Assembly (NCBI RefSeq): GCF_028882255.1
Contig: NZ_JARBUY010000001.1
Coordinates: 495,975-559,974, forward strand
Direction: 5' to 3'
Length of the DNA: 64,000 nucleotides
From: Maribacter polysaccharolyticus
GTDB lineage: Bacteria > Bacteroidota > Bacteroidia > Flavobacteriales > Flavobacteriaceae
In this document: positions 27,394 through 38,343 of the stretch, piece after piece
Layout of the letters: every line of letters begins with the position of its first letter
Numbering within the stretch: position 1 is the stretch's first letter
Notes under the pieces: generated by a model
Seen by the model: the letters and a program-made list of their open reading frames with translations, nothing else
The model's database searches: none
Told to the model about the DNA's origin: nothing
Position numbers and translations under genes: made by a program

Positions 27394-28158
27394 ATGGTTT
27401 TAAAAATAAAACATTTTGTTATATTCATAACAATTATTGGTTTGATTTCCTGCAAACAGGACCATCGGGTCATACACAAAATAGAGGGAAAACAACTGGC
27501 AATAGACAGTACCATCACCAAAACCACGGATATAGAAGACTTCATTTTACCTTATAAAAATCGAATCAACGAGGTGTTGGACAGTACTTTGGCCTATGCA
27601 CCGAATCCAATTTCCAAAGAGGATGGGGAGTTCAATACCACTGCAGGAAACCTTATGGCCGACATCGTTCACAGTCAAGCCAACCCCATTTTCAAGGCCC
27701 GAACGGGAAAGGATATAGATTTTGTCTTATTGAACCATGGGGGAATACGTTCGGGCATTTCCGCCGGAAAGGTCAGTGCAAGAAATGCCTTCGAGGTCAT
27801 GCCTTTTGAAAACCTTATTAAAGTGGCCGAGGTTACAGGAAACGACGTGAATGAAATGGTAGCGTTCTTGGTACGATCCGGAAGGGCACACCCCATTTCC
27901 GGACTTCAAATTGTTTTGGACAAAAACAGGACCCTAAAAAAGGCATTTGTCAATGGGAAACCCATCCTACCCGAACAGACTTATTATGTGGCCTCTTCAG
28001 ATTATTTACTGGCCGGTGGTGACCATATGGGCTTCTTTAAAAACACCACATCAATAACGGATACGGATTATTTGCTCCGAAATGCCCTAATCGATTATTT
28101 CAAAAAAGCAGATACCCTTGCACCGGTTGTGGACAACCGATTTTATATTGAAAAATAA
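27394..28158 (+). CDS. 5'-nucleotidase C-terminal domain lipoprotein
   Basis: A 254-residue protein corresponding to the substrate-specificity domain of UshA/CD73-type 5'-nucleotidases. A lipoprotein signal ends in IGLISCKQ (Cys at about 20). The family marks are EFNTTAGNLMADIVHSQA, DIDFVLLNHGGIRSGISAGKVSARNAFEVMPFENLI and TYYVASSDYLLAGGDHMGFF. It has no metal-binding half; that is encoded by the next gene 1 bp downstream. The two together would form one ectonucleotidase. Confidence 0.9.
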   Translation: MVLKIKHFVIFITIIGLISCKQDHRVIHKIEGKQLAIDSTITKTTDIEDFILPYKNRINEVLDSTLAYAPNPISKEDGEFNTTAGNLMADIVHSQANPIFKARTGKDIDFVLLNHGGIRSGISAGKVSARNAFEVMPFENLIKVAEVTGNDVNEMVAFLVRSGRAHPISGLQIVLDKNRTLKKAFVNGKPILPEQTYYVASSDYLLAGGDHMGFFKNTTSITDTDYLLRNALIDYFKKADTLAPVVDNRFYIEK

Positions 28159-28159
28159 T

Positions 28160-29071
28160 ATGGATAGAAGAAAATTTATCGCCCAGACCTCGGCCAGTAC
28201 TGCATTTGTCGGTTTGGGAGGACTTTCGTTGGGTTCCTGTACGGGAGCAACCAAAAAACACATAACCATATTGCACACCAATGATGTGCACAGCCATATC
28301 GATACTTTTCCCAAAGACCATTCAAGTTTTCCCAATTTGGGGGGCGTTGCCCGCAGGGCTTCTTTGGTCGAATCGATTCGAACGGAAAATCCGAATACCT
28401 TATTATTGGATGCGGGGGATATTTTTCAAGGCACCCCTTATTTCAATTTTTATGGGGGTGAACTGGAATTCAAGTTAATGAGCAAACTAAAATACGATGC
28501 GGCGACCATTGGCAACCATGATTTTGATAATGGCATAGACGGACTCCTTGCCCAAATCCCGAATGCGACCTTTGATTTCCTTTCCGCCAACTATGATTTC
28601 AGCAATACCGTTATGGACGATTTTGTAAAACCCTACAACACTTATAGGGTCGACGGCCTAAAAGTGGGTGTCTACGGCATTGGCATTGAGCTCGCAGGTT
28701 TGGTTACCGAAAAATTGTACAAGGAAACCCAATATTTGGATCCATTTGAAATTGCCACCGATATGGAAAACCGATTAAAGATGGATGAGCAATGCGATTT
28801 GATCATTTGCCTTTCCCATTTAGGTTATCACTATAAGGACGAGCAAAAACCGGATGACCTAAAACTTGCCGCAAAAACCAAATACACCGACCTTATTATC
28901 GGAGGACACACCCATACCTTTCTCCCTAAACCAACGATTGCCAAAAATGCCCAAGGCCATAACATCCTGGTAAACCAAGTGGGTTGTTTTGGTATACATC
29001 TAGGCCGAATGGATTTTTATTTTGATAGCGCCAAAAATGTTAAGGCCGATGGCACCAGCATCATCGTTTAA
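28160..29071 (+). CDS. 5'-nucleotidase metallophosphatase domain, Tat-type lipoprotein
   Basis: A 303-residue calcineurin-like phosphoesterase corresponding to the catalytic half of 5'-nucleotidase. Metal-site motifs are ILHTNDVHSH, LLDAGDIFQGTP, TIGNHDFDNG, ICLSHLGYH and IIGGHTHTF. The N-terminus MDRRKFIAQTSAS is a twin-arginine signal and LSLGSC a lipobox. I choose ATG 28160 because it gives this signal; an earlier frame start overlaps the preceding gene. Its partner specificity domain is the preceding gene. The last 4 bp overlap the convergent gene. Confidence 0.9.
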   Translation: MDRRKFIAQTSASTAFVGLGGLSLGSCTGATKKHITILHTNDVHSHIDTFPKDHSSFPNLGGVARRASLVESIRTENPNTLLLDAGDIFQGTPYFNFYGGELEFKLMSKLKYDAATIGNHDFDNGIDGLLAQIPNATFDFLSANYDFSNTVMDDFVKPYNTYRVDGLKVGVYGIGIELAGLVTEKLYKETQYLDPFEIATDMENRLKMDEQCDLIICLSHLGYHYKDEQKPDDLKLAAKTKYTDLIIGGHTHTFLPKPTIAKNAQGHNILVNQVGCFGIHLGRMDFYFDSAKNVKADGTSIIV

Positions 29072-29376
29072 TGACCATGGGCCGTTAGGACAAACCCAAC
29101 GATCTGTTTGAATTCCTCTTGAAGTGGAATTGTTGGAAATGGTTTCTTGGCCCTGCCATACCAATATCCGGCATTAAAATCGTCTCCCTCCTTTCTATGT
29201 AGATACGCATGGATCCAACTCCCTATTTCATTATCGATATCTTGGGCCAGGGCATGCGAAGCTTCCCAATCGCCGCGGGCATCGAACCACAACGCCTTTA
29301 GGGTGTCCGGCCAATTTTCATTAGGATCATCTTCTTCCAAGGTACCCATAAACCCGCTATAATGTTTCGGCACCAT
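29068..29376 (-). CDS. Conserved hypothetical protein, 102 residues
   Basis: A small cytoplasmic protein without signal or transmembrane segments. It is rich in Trp and His (DWEASHALAQDIDNEIGSWIHAYLHRKEGDDFNAGYWYGRAKKPFP), a pattern I have seen in uncharacterised bacterial proteins, but I cannot name a family. Its start shares one base with the stop of the antiporter gene upstream and its end overlaps the nucleotidase gene by 4 bp, so it is probably co-transcribed with the antiporter. Confidence 0.75.
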   Translation of the reverse strand: MVPKHYSGFMGTLEEDDPNENWPDTLKALWFDARGDWEASHALAQDIDNEIGSWIHAYLHRKEGDDFNAGYWYGRAKKPFPTIPLQEEFKQIVGFVLTAHGH

Positions 29377-30611
29377 TAGGTCAATTTTTTAACCAATTTA
29401 CCAACGGTCAACCCTTGAACGATGATGGAGAAAACCACTACAATATAGGTAATCACCAAGAATAGATCCCGATGCATCTCTTGGGTAAGACCCAATGCAA
29501 GCGCTATTGAAATCCCACCTCTCAATCCACCCCAGGTCATTATGATATTGGTATTCGGAACAAAATCCAGTTTCTCCTTAAAAAAGCCGATGGGCAACAA
29601 TAGCGACAAATACCTGGATAAAAGGATCAATGGAATGGACAGTAATCCGGCGATCATATAATCGAGTTCAAAGGCCAAAACCAATATTTCCATACCTATC
29701 AGGACAAACAATAGTGTATTAAGGAGAATATCGACCAACTCCCAGAACTTATCCACATACGTTTCTGTGGTCTCTGACATGGCACTATCACGCATGGTAT
29801 CGTTCCCCACCATTAATCCGGCAGTCACCATGGCCAGTGGAGCGGACAGATGGAGGTTTTGCGCGATAACCGTACCTACCATAACGGTTGCCAAAGTAAT
29901 GATCACTTCAATATCATAATCATCAATGGATTTCATTAGGCGATAGGTAATCCACCCCAAAAGCAGGCCTAGGACAATCCCTCCAATTACCTCAACCCCG
30001 AAAAGTTCCAGGACATCGATCATCGATACGCTTTCACTGCCCGAAGATGCAAACTGGAATATGGTCAAGAACACCACTACCCCGACCCCATCATTGAACA
30101 ATGATTCGCCCACGATCTTAGTTTCCAATATTTTGGGAGCCCCCGCTTGCTTCAGAATACCCAATACCGCAATCGGATCGGTCGGGGAAATCAATGCCCC
30201 GAACAATAGGCAGTACACATAGGCAACATCCATGCTAAAGACCATCAATAAATAATAGACGGCCGTACCCACCAAAAAGGTAGATACCAACACCCCGATG
30301 GTCGAGAAGACCAAAATAGGCCATCTTTGCACCCTCAATTGCTGAAAATTCGTATGTAAAGCACCCGCAAAGAGTAAAAAACTCAGCATAATATCCAACA
30401 ACAGTGTCTTAAAGTCGATTTGGGAAATGATATACTTTTCCGCATTCAACAAGGTATCATCAACATAACTTAAGGCAAATACACCCAAAGTAAAGCAGAT
30501 GGTGATGACCATTAGGCCAATGGTATTGGGCAATTTTAAAAAGCGCACATTGATAAACCCAAAGGTTGCGGAAAGAAAGACCAAAATGGTGGTGATCAAA
30601 AAGTAATTCAT
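29376..30611 (-). CDS. CPA1-family Na+/H+ (cation/proton) antiporter
   Basis: A 411-residue inner-membrane exchanger with about 12 helices. Diagnostic segments are GALHTNFQQL, LLFGALISPTDPIAVLGILKQAGAP (the conserved TDP), KIVGESLFNDGVGVVVFL with the ion-binding acidic residues, and TWGGLRGGISIALALGL. The length lacks the long cytosolic tail of NhaP-type members. It has a good promoter at 30640-30670 and is followed without a gap by the 102-residue hypothetical gene. Confidence 0.93.
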   Translation of the reverse strand: MNYFLITTILVFLSATFGFINVRFLKLPNTIGLMVITICFTLGVFALSYVDDTLLNAEKYIISQIDFKTLLLDIMLSFLLFAGALHTNFQQLRVQRWPILVFSTIGVLVSTFLVGTAVYYLLMVFSMDVAYVYCLLFGALISPTDPIAVLGILKQAGAPKILETKIVGESLFNDGVGVVVFLTIFQFASSGSESVSMIDVLELFGVEVIGGIVLGLLLGWITYRLMKSIDDYDIEVIITLATVMVGTVIAQNLHLSAPLAMVTAGLMVGNDTMRDSAMSETTETYVDKFWELVDILLNTLLFVLIGMEILVLAFELDYMIAGLLSIPLILLSRYLSLLLPIGFFKEKLDFVPNTNIIMTWGGLRGGISIALALGLTQEMHRDLFLVITYIVVVFSIIVQGLTVGKLVKKLT

Positions 30612-30639
30612 TTCTTGGTTTTGTTTTATACGATTACAT

Positions 30640-30670
30640 CAAAAATAAGGGCAATACATGTTTAACACAA
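30640..30670 (-). promoter_or_regulatory. Promoter of the antiporter gene
   Basis: Minus-strand TTG (30670-30668), 20-bp spacer, TATTTTTG (30647-30640), a full match to the flavobacterial consensus. The leader to the ATG at 30611 would be about 25 nt. Confidence 0.6.
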
Positions 30671-30700
30671 CGACTATGCATACGATCGGAAAATACCTTA

Positions 30701-32698
<1,998 letters not shown>

Positions 32699-32725
32699 TT
32701 ATTATCGATCTTTTTCAAACCATTT

Positions 32726-33592
32726 TCACCATACCGGTGATTCAACTTTCAGAATCCCTTTCAACATTCTATCATTGCCAAAGATATCTTTTCTGAGTTC
32801 CACTTCCTCAAAATCACCGTCCAAAAGCGCTTTGGTCTCCGAACCTAGGTATTGGTTTATTTCAAGATATAAAAATCCGCCTTTTTTCAGATTGCCTTTG
32901 GCAAATTCGATGATCCGCCTATAAAAAACCAAAGGGTCATCATCGGGTACGAACAGGGCCAGTCCGGGCTCATTATCCAATACGTTAGGCTTCATGCCAT
33001 CCTTTTCCAACATCCTGACATAGGGCGGATTAGATACGATAATATCGAATGGTTCTTGAAGTGATTCCGTTTGGAAGATATCACCCTGGACAAATTTAAC
33101 GTCAACCTCATTTTTCCTTGCATTCCATTGGGCGACCTCCAAAGCTTTTTCAGAAACATCCAACGCAAAAACATTGGCGATTTCCAGGGCTTTTGCCAAG
33201 AATATGGCAATACACCCACTTCCTGTACCGATATCCAGGATGTTGAATGCGGTTTGCCGGTTTTTATGTCCCTCGATGATCCAACGAACCAACTCCTCGG
33301 TTTCCGGCCTTGGAATCAGTACCGCTTCATTGACCCTGAAATCCAAATCCATAAAATGAACCGAACCCAAAATATACTGAATGGGTTTTTCCAATCGCAA
33401 TTGGGCCAACACTTCAAAAAGGGGTTGCTCCTCCGCTTTGGTAACCCTTAGATCGGGCTGTAAGGCCAATACAAAACGTTCTAACCCCAGGTAATGACCG
33501 ATCGTAAGATAAAAAAAGCTATCGACCTCCTCTTTCGGATATATGGCATCGAGCTCTTTATGATAAATAGTCTTGATTTCCTTTAACAACAT
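32726..33592 (-). CDS. prmC: Release factor glutamine methyltransferase
   Basis: N5-methylates the GGQ glutamine of peptide-chain release factors. The 288 residues have the N-terminal helical domain ending at PIQYILGSVHFMDLDFRV, LIPRPETEELV, the SAM motif ILDIGTGSGCIAIFLA (118-133), and the catalytic NPPY (188-191). It follows the GNAT gene by 3 bp and precedes ligA. Confidence 0.95.
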   Translation of the reverse strand: MLLKEIKTIYHKELDAIYPKEEVDSFFYLTIGHYLGLERFVLALQPDLRVTKAEEQPLFEVLAQLRLEKPIQYILGSVHFMDLDFRVNEAVLIPRPETEELVRWIIEGHKNRQTAFNILDIGTGSGCIAIFLAKALEIANVFALDVSEKALEVAQWNARKNEVDVKFVQGDIFQTESLQEPFDIIVSNPPYVRMLEKDGMKPNVLDNEPGLALFVPDDDPLVFYRRIIEFAKGNLKKGGFLYLEINQYLGSETKALLDGDFEEVELRKDIFGNDRMLKGILKVESPVW

Positions 33593-33595
33593 AGA

Positions 33596-34081
33596 TCAAA
33601 GTTGCTTCAACATCCAAACCGGACAGGAAAAATGACCGGTATCCCCCATTGGGGCATCAATATATTCAAATCCCGATTTTATATACAGCTTCTGGGCATC
33701 CTTCATATAGGGCATGGTCTCCAAATAACACTTTTCAAAACCGAACTGCCTTGCTCGGTCCAGACAGACCCCCATCATGGCCGAACCCAATCCCCGACCT
33801 CTGGCTTCCCCTAAAAAATACATTTTTTGAAGTTCACACACATTCCCCTCATAATTGGCCAATTGGGCCACCCCGGCACTTCCTATCAAACGCCCTTTGT
33901 CCTCCACCACGAAATAAGTAGCCTTGGGTCGGTCATAATTTTCGAACATCCGGTCCAAAGCCTTATCGGCGTAGGCCGTGCCAACCTTTGGCACCCCCAT
34001 CTCCAACAGCACCTTTCGAATCATCAAAGCTATTTCTTCATTGTCTTTTGGTTCAATTTCCCGTATTATCGCTGTTTCCAT
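33596..34081 (-). CDS. GNAT family N-acetyltransferase
   Basis: A 161-residue acetyl-CoA-dependent transferase. The pantetheine-binding signature Q/R-x-x-G-x-G/A is visible as ARGRGLGSAMMGVCLD, preceded by the beta4 strand VCELQKMYFL and followed by ARQFGFEKCYLETMPYMKDAQKLYIKSGF. It is first in a short operon with prmC and ligA. The acceptor is unknown. Confidence 0.88.
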   Translation of the reverse strand: METAIIREIEPKDNEEIALMIRKVLLEMGVPKVGTAYADKALDRMFENYDRPKATYFVVEDKGRLIGSAGVAQLANYEGNVCELQKMYFLGEARGRGLGSAMMGVCLDRARQFGFEKCYLETMPYMKDAQKLYIKSGFEYIDAPMGDTGHFSCPVWMLKQL

Positions 34082-34155
34082 GAATTATCGGTTCAATCTT
34101 TTTTATTGTTCTATTTTAGCGGAGTGAAGATACATGAAATATAAATTTATAGAGA

Positions 34156-34617
34156 ATGAAAAAAGTATTTTTCATATTGATCCTTACCTTACTTACCCAA
34201 CGCTGTACCTTTAACAAAAAACCGGAATTCACGGGGATAGCAAACGTATGGGTCGAGGAAGTGAGTTCAACTACCCTCACCCTAAAGGGCAATGCCCATT
34301 TTAAGAACGACAATGATCTGGGAGGCACTTTGCTTACGGATGAAATCAAGGTCTATATTGATGGGATATACTTGGCGACCGTATCTTCTGAGGCCTTTAA
34401 AGTACCGGTAAAGGACAATTTTGTTGTACCTTTGACAGTTCGTTTTCCACTATCGGAATTATTTAAGGAAAAAAAGGGCAATATATTCGGCGCCATTTTA
34501 AATCAAGTACTGAATAAGAAAGTAAATGTTGATTTTAAAGGGAAGATAACGTATAAGCTTGCCGGTTTCTCCTATGATTACGTGGTGGACCATAGTCAAG
34601 AAATAACGATTAAGTAA
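34156..34617 (+). CDS. LEA14-like lipoprotein
   Basis: A 153-residue exported protein with a likely lipobox (LLTQRC, Cys at 17). The mature part fits a single LEA-14/WHy beta-sandwich: IANVWVEEVSSTTLTLKGNAHFKNDNDLGGTLLTDEIKVYIDG and VPVKDNFVVPLTVRFPLSELF. Such proteins are thought to be membrane-surface or desiccation-related, but the bacterial role is unproven. The stop is immediately followed by the ribD ATG. Confidence 0.78.
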   Translation: MKKVFFILILTLLTQRCTFNKKPEFTGIANVWVEEVSSTTLTLKGNAHFKNDNDLGGTLLTDEIKVYIDGIYLATVSSEAFKVPVKDNFVVPLTVRFPLSELFKEKKGNIFGAILNQVLNKKVNVDFKGKITYKLAGFSYDYVVDHSQEITIK

Positions 34618-35670
34618 ATGTCTATTGCCCCAATTTTCATGAAAAGGGCCATTCAATTGGCAAAAAACGGCCTTGGCGTTACCGCACCGAATCCCATGGT
34701 CGGTGCCGTGCTGGTAAAAGACAATATAATTATAGGTGAGGGCTACACCAGCCCATATGGGGGACCCCATGCCGAGGTCAACGCCATTAATTCGGTTTCA
34801 GACAAATCCCTTTTATCCAAATCAACCTTATATGTAACCTTGGAACCCTGTTCCCATTATGGAAAAACCCCTCCCTGTGCGGATTTAATCGTAAAACACA
34901 AGATTCCCAATGTGGTTATCGGCACGATGGACCCCCATGGGAAGGTTAAGGGCAATGGTATTTCACGGTTAAAAAAATCGGGTTGCAATGTCACTGTTGG
35001 GTTATTGGAGGAGGACTGCTTAGAACACCATAGGCGCTTTATGGCATTTCATCAAAAACAGCGCCCATACATCATCTTAAAATGGGCTGAGACAAAAAAC
35101 GGATGCATTGCCCCGCTACCTCCTAAGCGTGATGAAGAACCCCAACCGTATTGGATTTCGAACAAGTACTCCAGACAATTGGTACATAAATGGCGTAGTG
35201 AGGAACAAGCCATATTAGTAGGTACCCATACCGTACTCGAAGACAACCCAAAACTAAATGTTCGCGATTGGTCCGGAAAGTCGCCTGTTCGGGTGGTTTT
35301 AGATCGGAATTTAAGCATCCCGCCAAGCTTTCACATATTCGACAAAAGTGTAAAGACCATTATCCTCACTGCGGTCAACGACACTTCAAAATGGATGGGA
35401 CACATTGAATATGAACCTATCGATTTCGCGAAAAAGGTCCCCGAACAAATTTGCCGTGTTTTACACGACCGCAACATCATAAGTGTTTTGGTCGAAGGCG
35501 GGGCCCAAACACTAACAGGATTCATCAAAGCGGATTTATGGGATGAGGCAAGGGTATTCACCGGTCAAAGTACTTTTGAAAAAGGGCTTAAAGCCCCTGA
35601 ATTCCATGGCAGAAGTACGGCCACCATTAATTTAGGTTCTGACCTTTTAAACATATATAGGAATGATTAA
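34618..35670 (+). CDS. ribD: Bifunctional riboflavin biosynthesis protein RibD
   Basis: Deaminates and then reduces the pyrimidine intermediate of riboflavin synthesis. The deaminase half (about 1-145) has the zinc site HAEVNAI and EPCSHYGKTPPCADLIV; the reductase half has ILKWAETKNGCIAP, EEQAILVGTHTVLEDNPKLNVR and VLVEGGAQTLTGFI. 350 residues, normal. It directly abuts the lipoprotein gene and overlaps the HAD gene by 8 bp. No other rib gene is in the window. Confidence 0.96.
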   Translation: MSIAPIFMKRAIQLAKNGLGVTAPNPMVGAVLVKDNIIIGEGYTSPYGGPHAEVNAINSVSDKSLLSKSTLYVTLEPCSHYGKTPPCADLIVKHKIPNVVIGTMDPHGKVKGNGISRLKKSGCNVTVGLLEEDCLEHHRRFMAFHQKQRPYIILKWAETKNGCIAPLPPKRDEEPQPYWISNKYSRQLVHKWRSEEQAILVGTHTVLEDNPKLNVRDWSGKSPVRVVLDRNLSIPPSFHIFDKSVKTIILTAVNDTSKWMGHIEYEPIDFAKKVPEQICRVLHDRNIISVLVEGGAQTLTGFIKADLWDEARVFTGQSTFEKGLKAPEFHGRSTATINLGSDLLNIYRND

Positions 35671-36265
35671 GAATATCATTTTCGATTTTGGGGATGTTTT
35701 TATAAACTTGGACAAGGAGATCGTATTTCGTGAAATGCAAAAATACGGAAGCCTCGAACTAACCCCTAAGCTACTGGAAACAAGCTATAACTATGAAATC
35801 GGGGCAATTACCTCCGAGACCTTTATCAAAGCGTTGAAAGAAACTTTTCCCAGTGCTTCAACAGAAGAGATCATTGCCGTATGGAATGGCATGATATTGG
35901 ATTTTCCCGATTACAGACTGGAGTTCATAGAACAATTGGCGAAGGAAAATACACATCGGCTATTTTTATTGAGCAACACCAATTCCCTGCATATTTCAAA
36001 GGTCAAGGAAAACATGGGTGGGCAAAAGTACAATCGCTTTAAAAATTGTTTTGAGCAATTTTATCTTTCACATGAAATTGAGATGCGCAAACCCCACAAC
36101 TCAATCTATGAGTTTGTGCTTAGGGAAAACAAACTGACCGCCCCCGAAACCCTTTTTATAGACGACACTGCTGAAAACACCGATGCCGCCAAAGCTCTGG
36201 GTATAGAAACGTGGAACCTAAAGGTCGGAAAAGAGGATATTACCCAATTAAAATCGAGAATTTAG
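35663..36265 (+). CDS. HAD-superfamily hydrolase
   Basis: A 200-residue Rossmann-type phosphatase. Motif I is IIFDFGDVFINLD (nucleophile Asp at about 8, with DFGDV), motif II FLLSNTNSLH, the Lys in EMRKPHNSIYEFVL, and motif IV LFIDDTAENTDAAKALG. It resembles YihX/alpha-D-glucose-1-phosphate phosphatase-type proteins. Overlap with ribD suggests it might supply the unassigned phosphatase step of riboflavin synthesis, but this is speculation. Confidence 0.88.
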   Translation: MIKNIIFDFGDVFINLDKEIVFREMQKYGSLELTPKLLETSYNYEIGAITSETFIKALKETFPSASTEEIIAVWNGMILDFPDYRLEFIEQLAKENTHRLFLLSNTNSLHISKVKENMGGQKYNRFKNCFEQFYLSHEIEMRKPHNSIYEFVLRENKLTAPETLFIDDTAENTDAAKALGIETWNLKVGKEDITQLKSRI

Positions 36266-37129
36266 ATGTTAGATCTTGCCCTGAGTGTCCTTTGCTCCAG
36301 TTTGATCTTTGTGATCTTCAAACTTTATGAAATTTACAAGATCGAAACCATATATGCCATTATCGCCAATTATGTGGTCGCCTGCTCGGTAGGATTGTTC
36401 TTTTATTCGGGAGAGGTGAAACCGATGGAAATCGCAGAAAAACCTTGGTTTCTTGGAACCCTTCTCCTAGGTGTCCTTTTCATTGTCGTTTTCAATTTAA
36501 TGGCAAAGACCTCCCAAGCGGTCGGAGTTTCCGTGGCATCCGTGGCCACTAAAATGTCGTTGGTGATCCCTGTTGTTTTTGGCGTACTTGTGTACAAGGA
36601 AAGCCTCGGCTTTTTAAAGATCCTCGGCATTGTTTTAGCCTTGGGGGCCGTATATTTTACGTCAATCAAAAAAAAGGAAATCGATATCAAAAGAGCTTCC
36701 TTGATTTTACCCTTATTGGTATTCTTGGGGTCTGGAATTATCGATACCAGTATCAAATACGTGCAGGAAACACAGATAAAGGAGGAAGAATTTCCGCTTT
36801 TTTCGGCCACCGTTTTTGCAGCTGCCGCATTTGCCGGGTTTTTCCTGATACTTTTCAAGGCGATCAAAAACCCTTTAAGGATGAACCTTAAAAATGTCTT
36901 GGGCGGAATTGCCTTAGGTGTCCCCAACTATTTTTCAATTTTTTATTTGTTACGGGCATTACAGAATCCCACTTTGAACAGTGCATCGGTCTTTACGATC
37001 AATAATGTGGCCATAGTCATGCTATCCACCCTTTTAGGGATCATCCTGTTCAAAGAACAAATCAGCATGAAAAACTGGGGTGGAATCGTATTGGCCATAA
37101 TAAGTATCCTATTGGTAGCCGTATTCTAA
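36266..37129 (+). CDS. EamA-family (drug/metabolite) transporter
   Basis: A 287-residue inner-membrane protein with about 10 hydrophobic helices in two EamA repeats. The first repeat ends with VPVVFGVLVYKESLGFLKILGIVLALGAVYFTS, the second with TLLGIILFKEQISMKNWGGIVLAIISILLVAVF, which is the usual repeat signature. It starts directly after the HAD gene and shares one base with the next. Substrate unknown. Confidence 0.87.
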   Translation: MLDLALSVLCSSLIFVIFKLYEIYKIETIYAIIANYVVACSVGLFFYSGEVKPMEIAEKPWFLGTLLLGVLFIVVFNLMAKTSQAVGVSVASVATKMSLVIPVVFGVLVYKESLGFLKILGIVLALGAVYFTSIKKKEIDIKRASLILPLLVFLGSGIIDTSIKYVQETQIKEEEFPLFSATVFAAAAFAGFFLILFKAIKNPLRMNLKNVLGGIALGVPNYFSIFYLLRALQNPTLNSASVFTINNVAIVMLSTLLGIILFKEQISMKNWGGIVLAIISILLVAVF

Positions 37130-37743
37130 TGGAAAACACTGATCGTTATAAAACCTTATCCGGTCCTTCCGAGGAAATCCTCTTTAAAGAAAAAAAGAGC
37201 AAGTTTTTTGGCTATGCGTATCCGATTGAATCCGAGGATGAGGTTAAACCATTGATCGAAAGGCTAAAGAAACAACACCATACGGCCAACCATGTCTGTT
37301 ATGCCTGGCAATTGGGCACCAGTGAACCCAGGTATCGGGCCAATGACGACGGCGAACCCAACAACTCGGCCGGTATGCCCATTTACGGACAAATACAGTC
37401 CTTCGAAGTAACAAACGTCTTGGTTGCCGTAGCCCGTATTTTCGGAGGCACCAAATTAGGGGTTGGGGGATTGATCACCGCCTATAGAACCGCTGCACAA
37501 ATGGCCCTTGAGGAATCCCCTATTGTTGAACGGATCGAAAAGGCCCATTTTACGATCCATTTCGGTTACGAAACCATGGATAGGGTCATGCGTATCATCA
37601 AACAACACCATCTCGAAATCGTTGCCCAAAAACTTGAAATGGAATGTGATTTACATATTACCGCACCCAAAAGTCAAGCTGAAAAAACCATGCGATTATT
37701 CGAAGAATACCATACGGTATCGATCAGGCAAAAAAGGGGTTAA
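37129..37743 (+). CDS. YigZ/IMPACT family protein
   Basis: A 204-residue protein with the conserved N-terminal IMPACT (UPF0029) domain: EEILFKEKKSKFFGYAYPIESEDEVKPLIERLKKQHHTANHVCYAW, RANDDGEPNNSAGMPIYGQI and IFGGTKLGVGGLITAYRTAA, followed by a ferredoxin-like C-terminal domain. Eukaryotic IMPACT regulates GCN2; the bacterial role is not settled. It overlaps the convergent thioesterase by 4 bp. Confidence 0.92.
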   Translation: MENTDRYKTLSGPSEEILFKEKKSKFFGYAYPIESEDEVKPLIERLKKQHHTANHVCYAWQLGTSEPRYRANDDGEPNNSAGMPIYGQIQSFEVTNVLVAVARIFGGTKLGVGGLITAYRTAAQMALEESPIVERIEKAHFTIHFGYETMDRVMRIIKQHHLEIVAQKLEMECDLHITAPKSQAEKTMRLFEEYHTVSIRQKRG

Positions 37744-38138
37744 TATCCAAACTTTCGAAGGATATCCTCAGGGCACCGCATCGGTTTGTTTTTTTTCGCA
37801 TCCATAAAGGCAAGGACCGTATTCGCATCAGCCAAAAATTCGCCTTCCCCATTGTAAATTTCATAATCGAATTCGATACGTACCATCGGTTTTTTACTTA
37901 GGCGTGTACGCACTACCAAAAGATCATCATAATAAGCCGATTTTTTATAATTCACGGAAACGGAAACTACCGGAAGAATCACCCCACCATCTTCCATCGC
38001 TTTATAGGAAACCCCAAAGGAGCGTAACCACTCTATTCTCCCCATCTCCAAGTATTGTGGATAATTCCCGTGATGAACCACTCCCATTTGATCCGTTTCA
38101 CAGTACCGAACCCTAAAAGAAATTTCATTATAATCCAT
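37740..38138 (-). CDS. Acyl-CoA thioesterase, YbgC/FadM type
   Basis: A 132-residue single hotdog-fold protein. The 4-hydroxybenzoyl-CoA thioesterase motif is RYCETDQMGVVHHGNYPQYLE with the catalytic Asp, then GRIEWLRSFGVSYKAMEDGG and a beta-rich tail. The start at 38138 is chosen because the fold begins at MDYNEISFRVRY; thirteen extra codons upstream have no homology. It is divergent from dnaA. Its 5' half includes a DnaA-box sequence (38056-38064). Confidence 0.9.
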   Translation of the reverse strand: MDYNEISFRVRYCETDQMGVVHHGNYPQYLEMGRIEWLRSFGVSYKAMEDGGVILPVVSVSVNYKKSAYYDDLLVVRTRLSKKPMVRIEFDYEIYNGEGEFLADANTVLAFMDAKKNKPMRCPEDILRKFGY

Positions 38139-38343
38139 AATAATCCAACTAAAAATTATATATTTATAAGCATGCATTTTGCGAACCTAACATGCGAAAA
38201 AAAAAGGGTAAATTCAATACCATTTCATTTTTTTTTTATAATTTTTGTTCACATATTTGCGGCATCTGATTCACACTTGCATTCCTAATAAAGCCAGTGC
38301 TGTTTATACTTAAAAACTAACCATTAACAAGAGAATTTTTACA

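Noticed and set aside
38056-38064. TGTGGATAA, a perfect DnaA box 280 bp upstream of dnaA, as a sign of oriC
   Set aside because: It is a single copy inside the thioesterase gene, and perfect boxes also occur inside the antiporter gene (about 29750) and icd (about 50614). No cluster or AT-rich unwinding element with repeated boxes was found. A role in dnaA autoregulation cannot be excluded.
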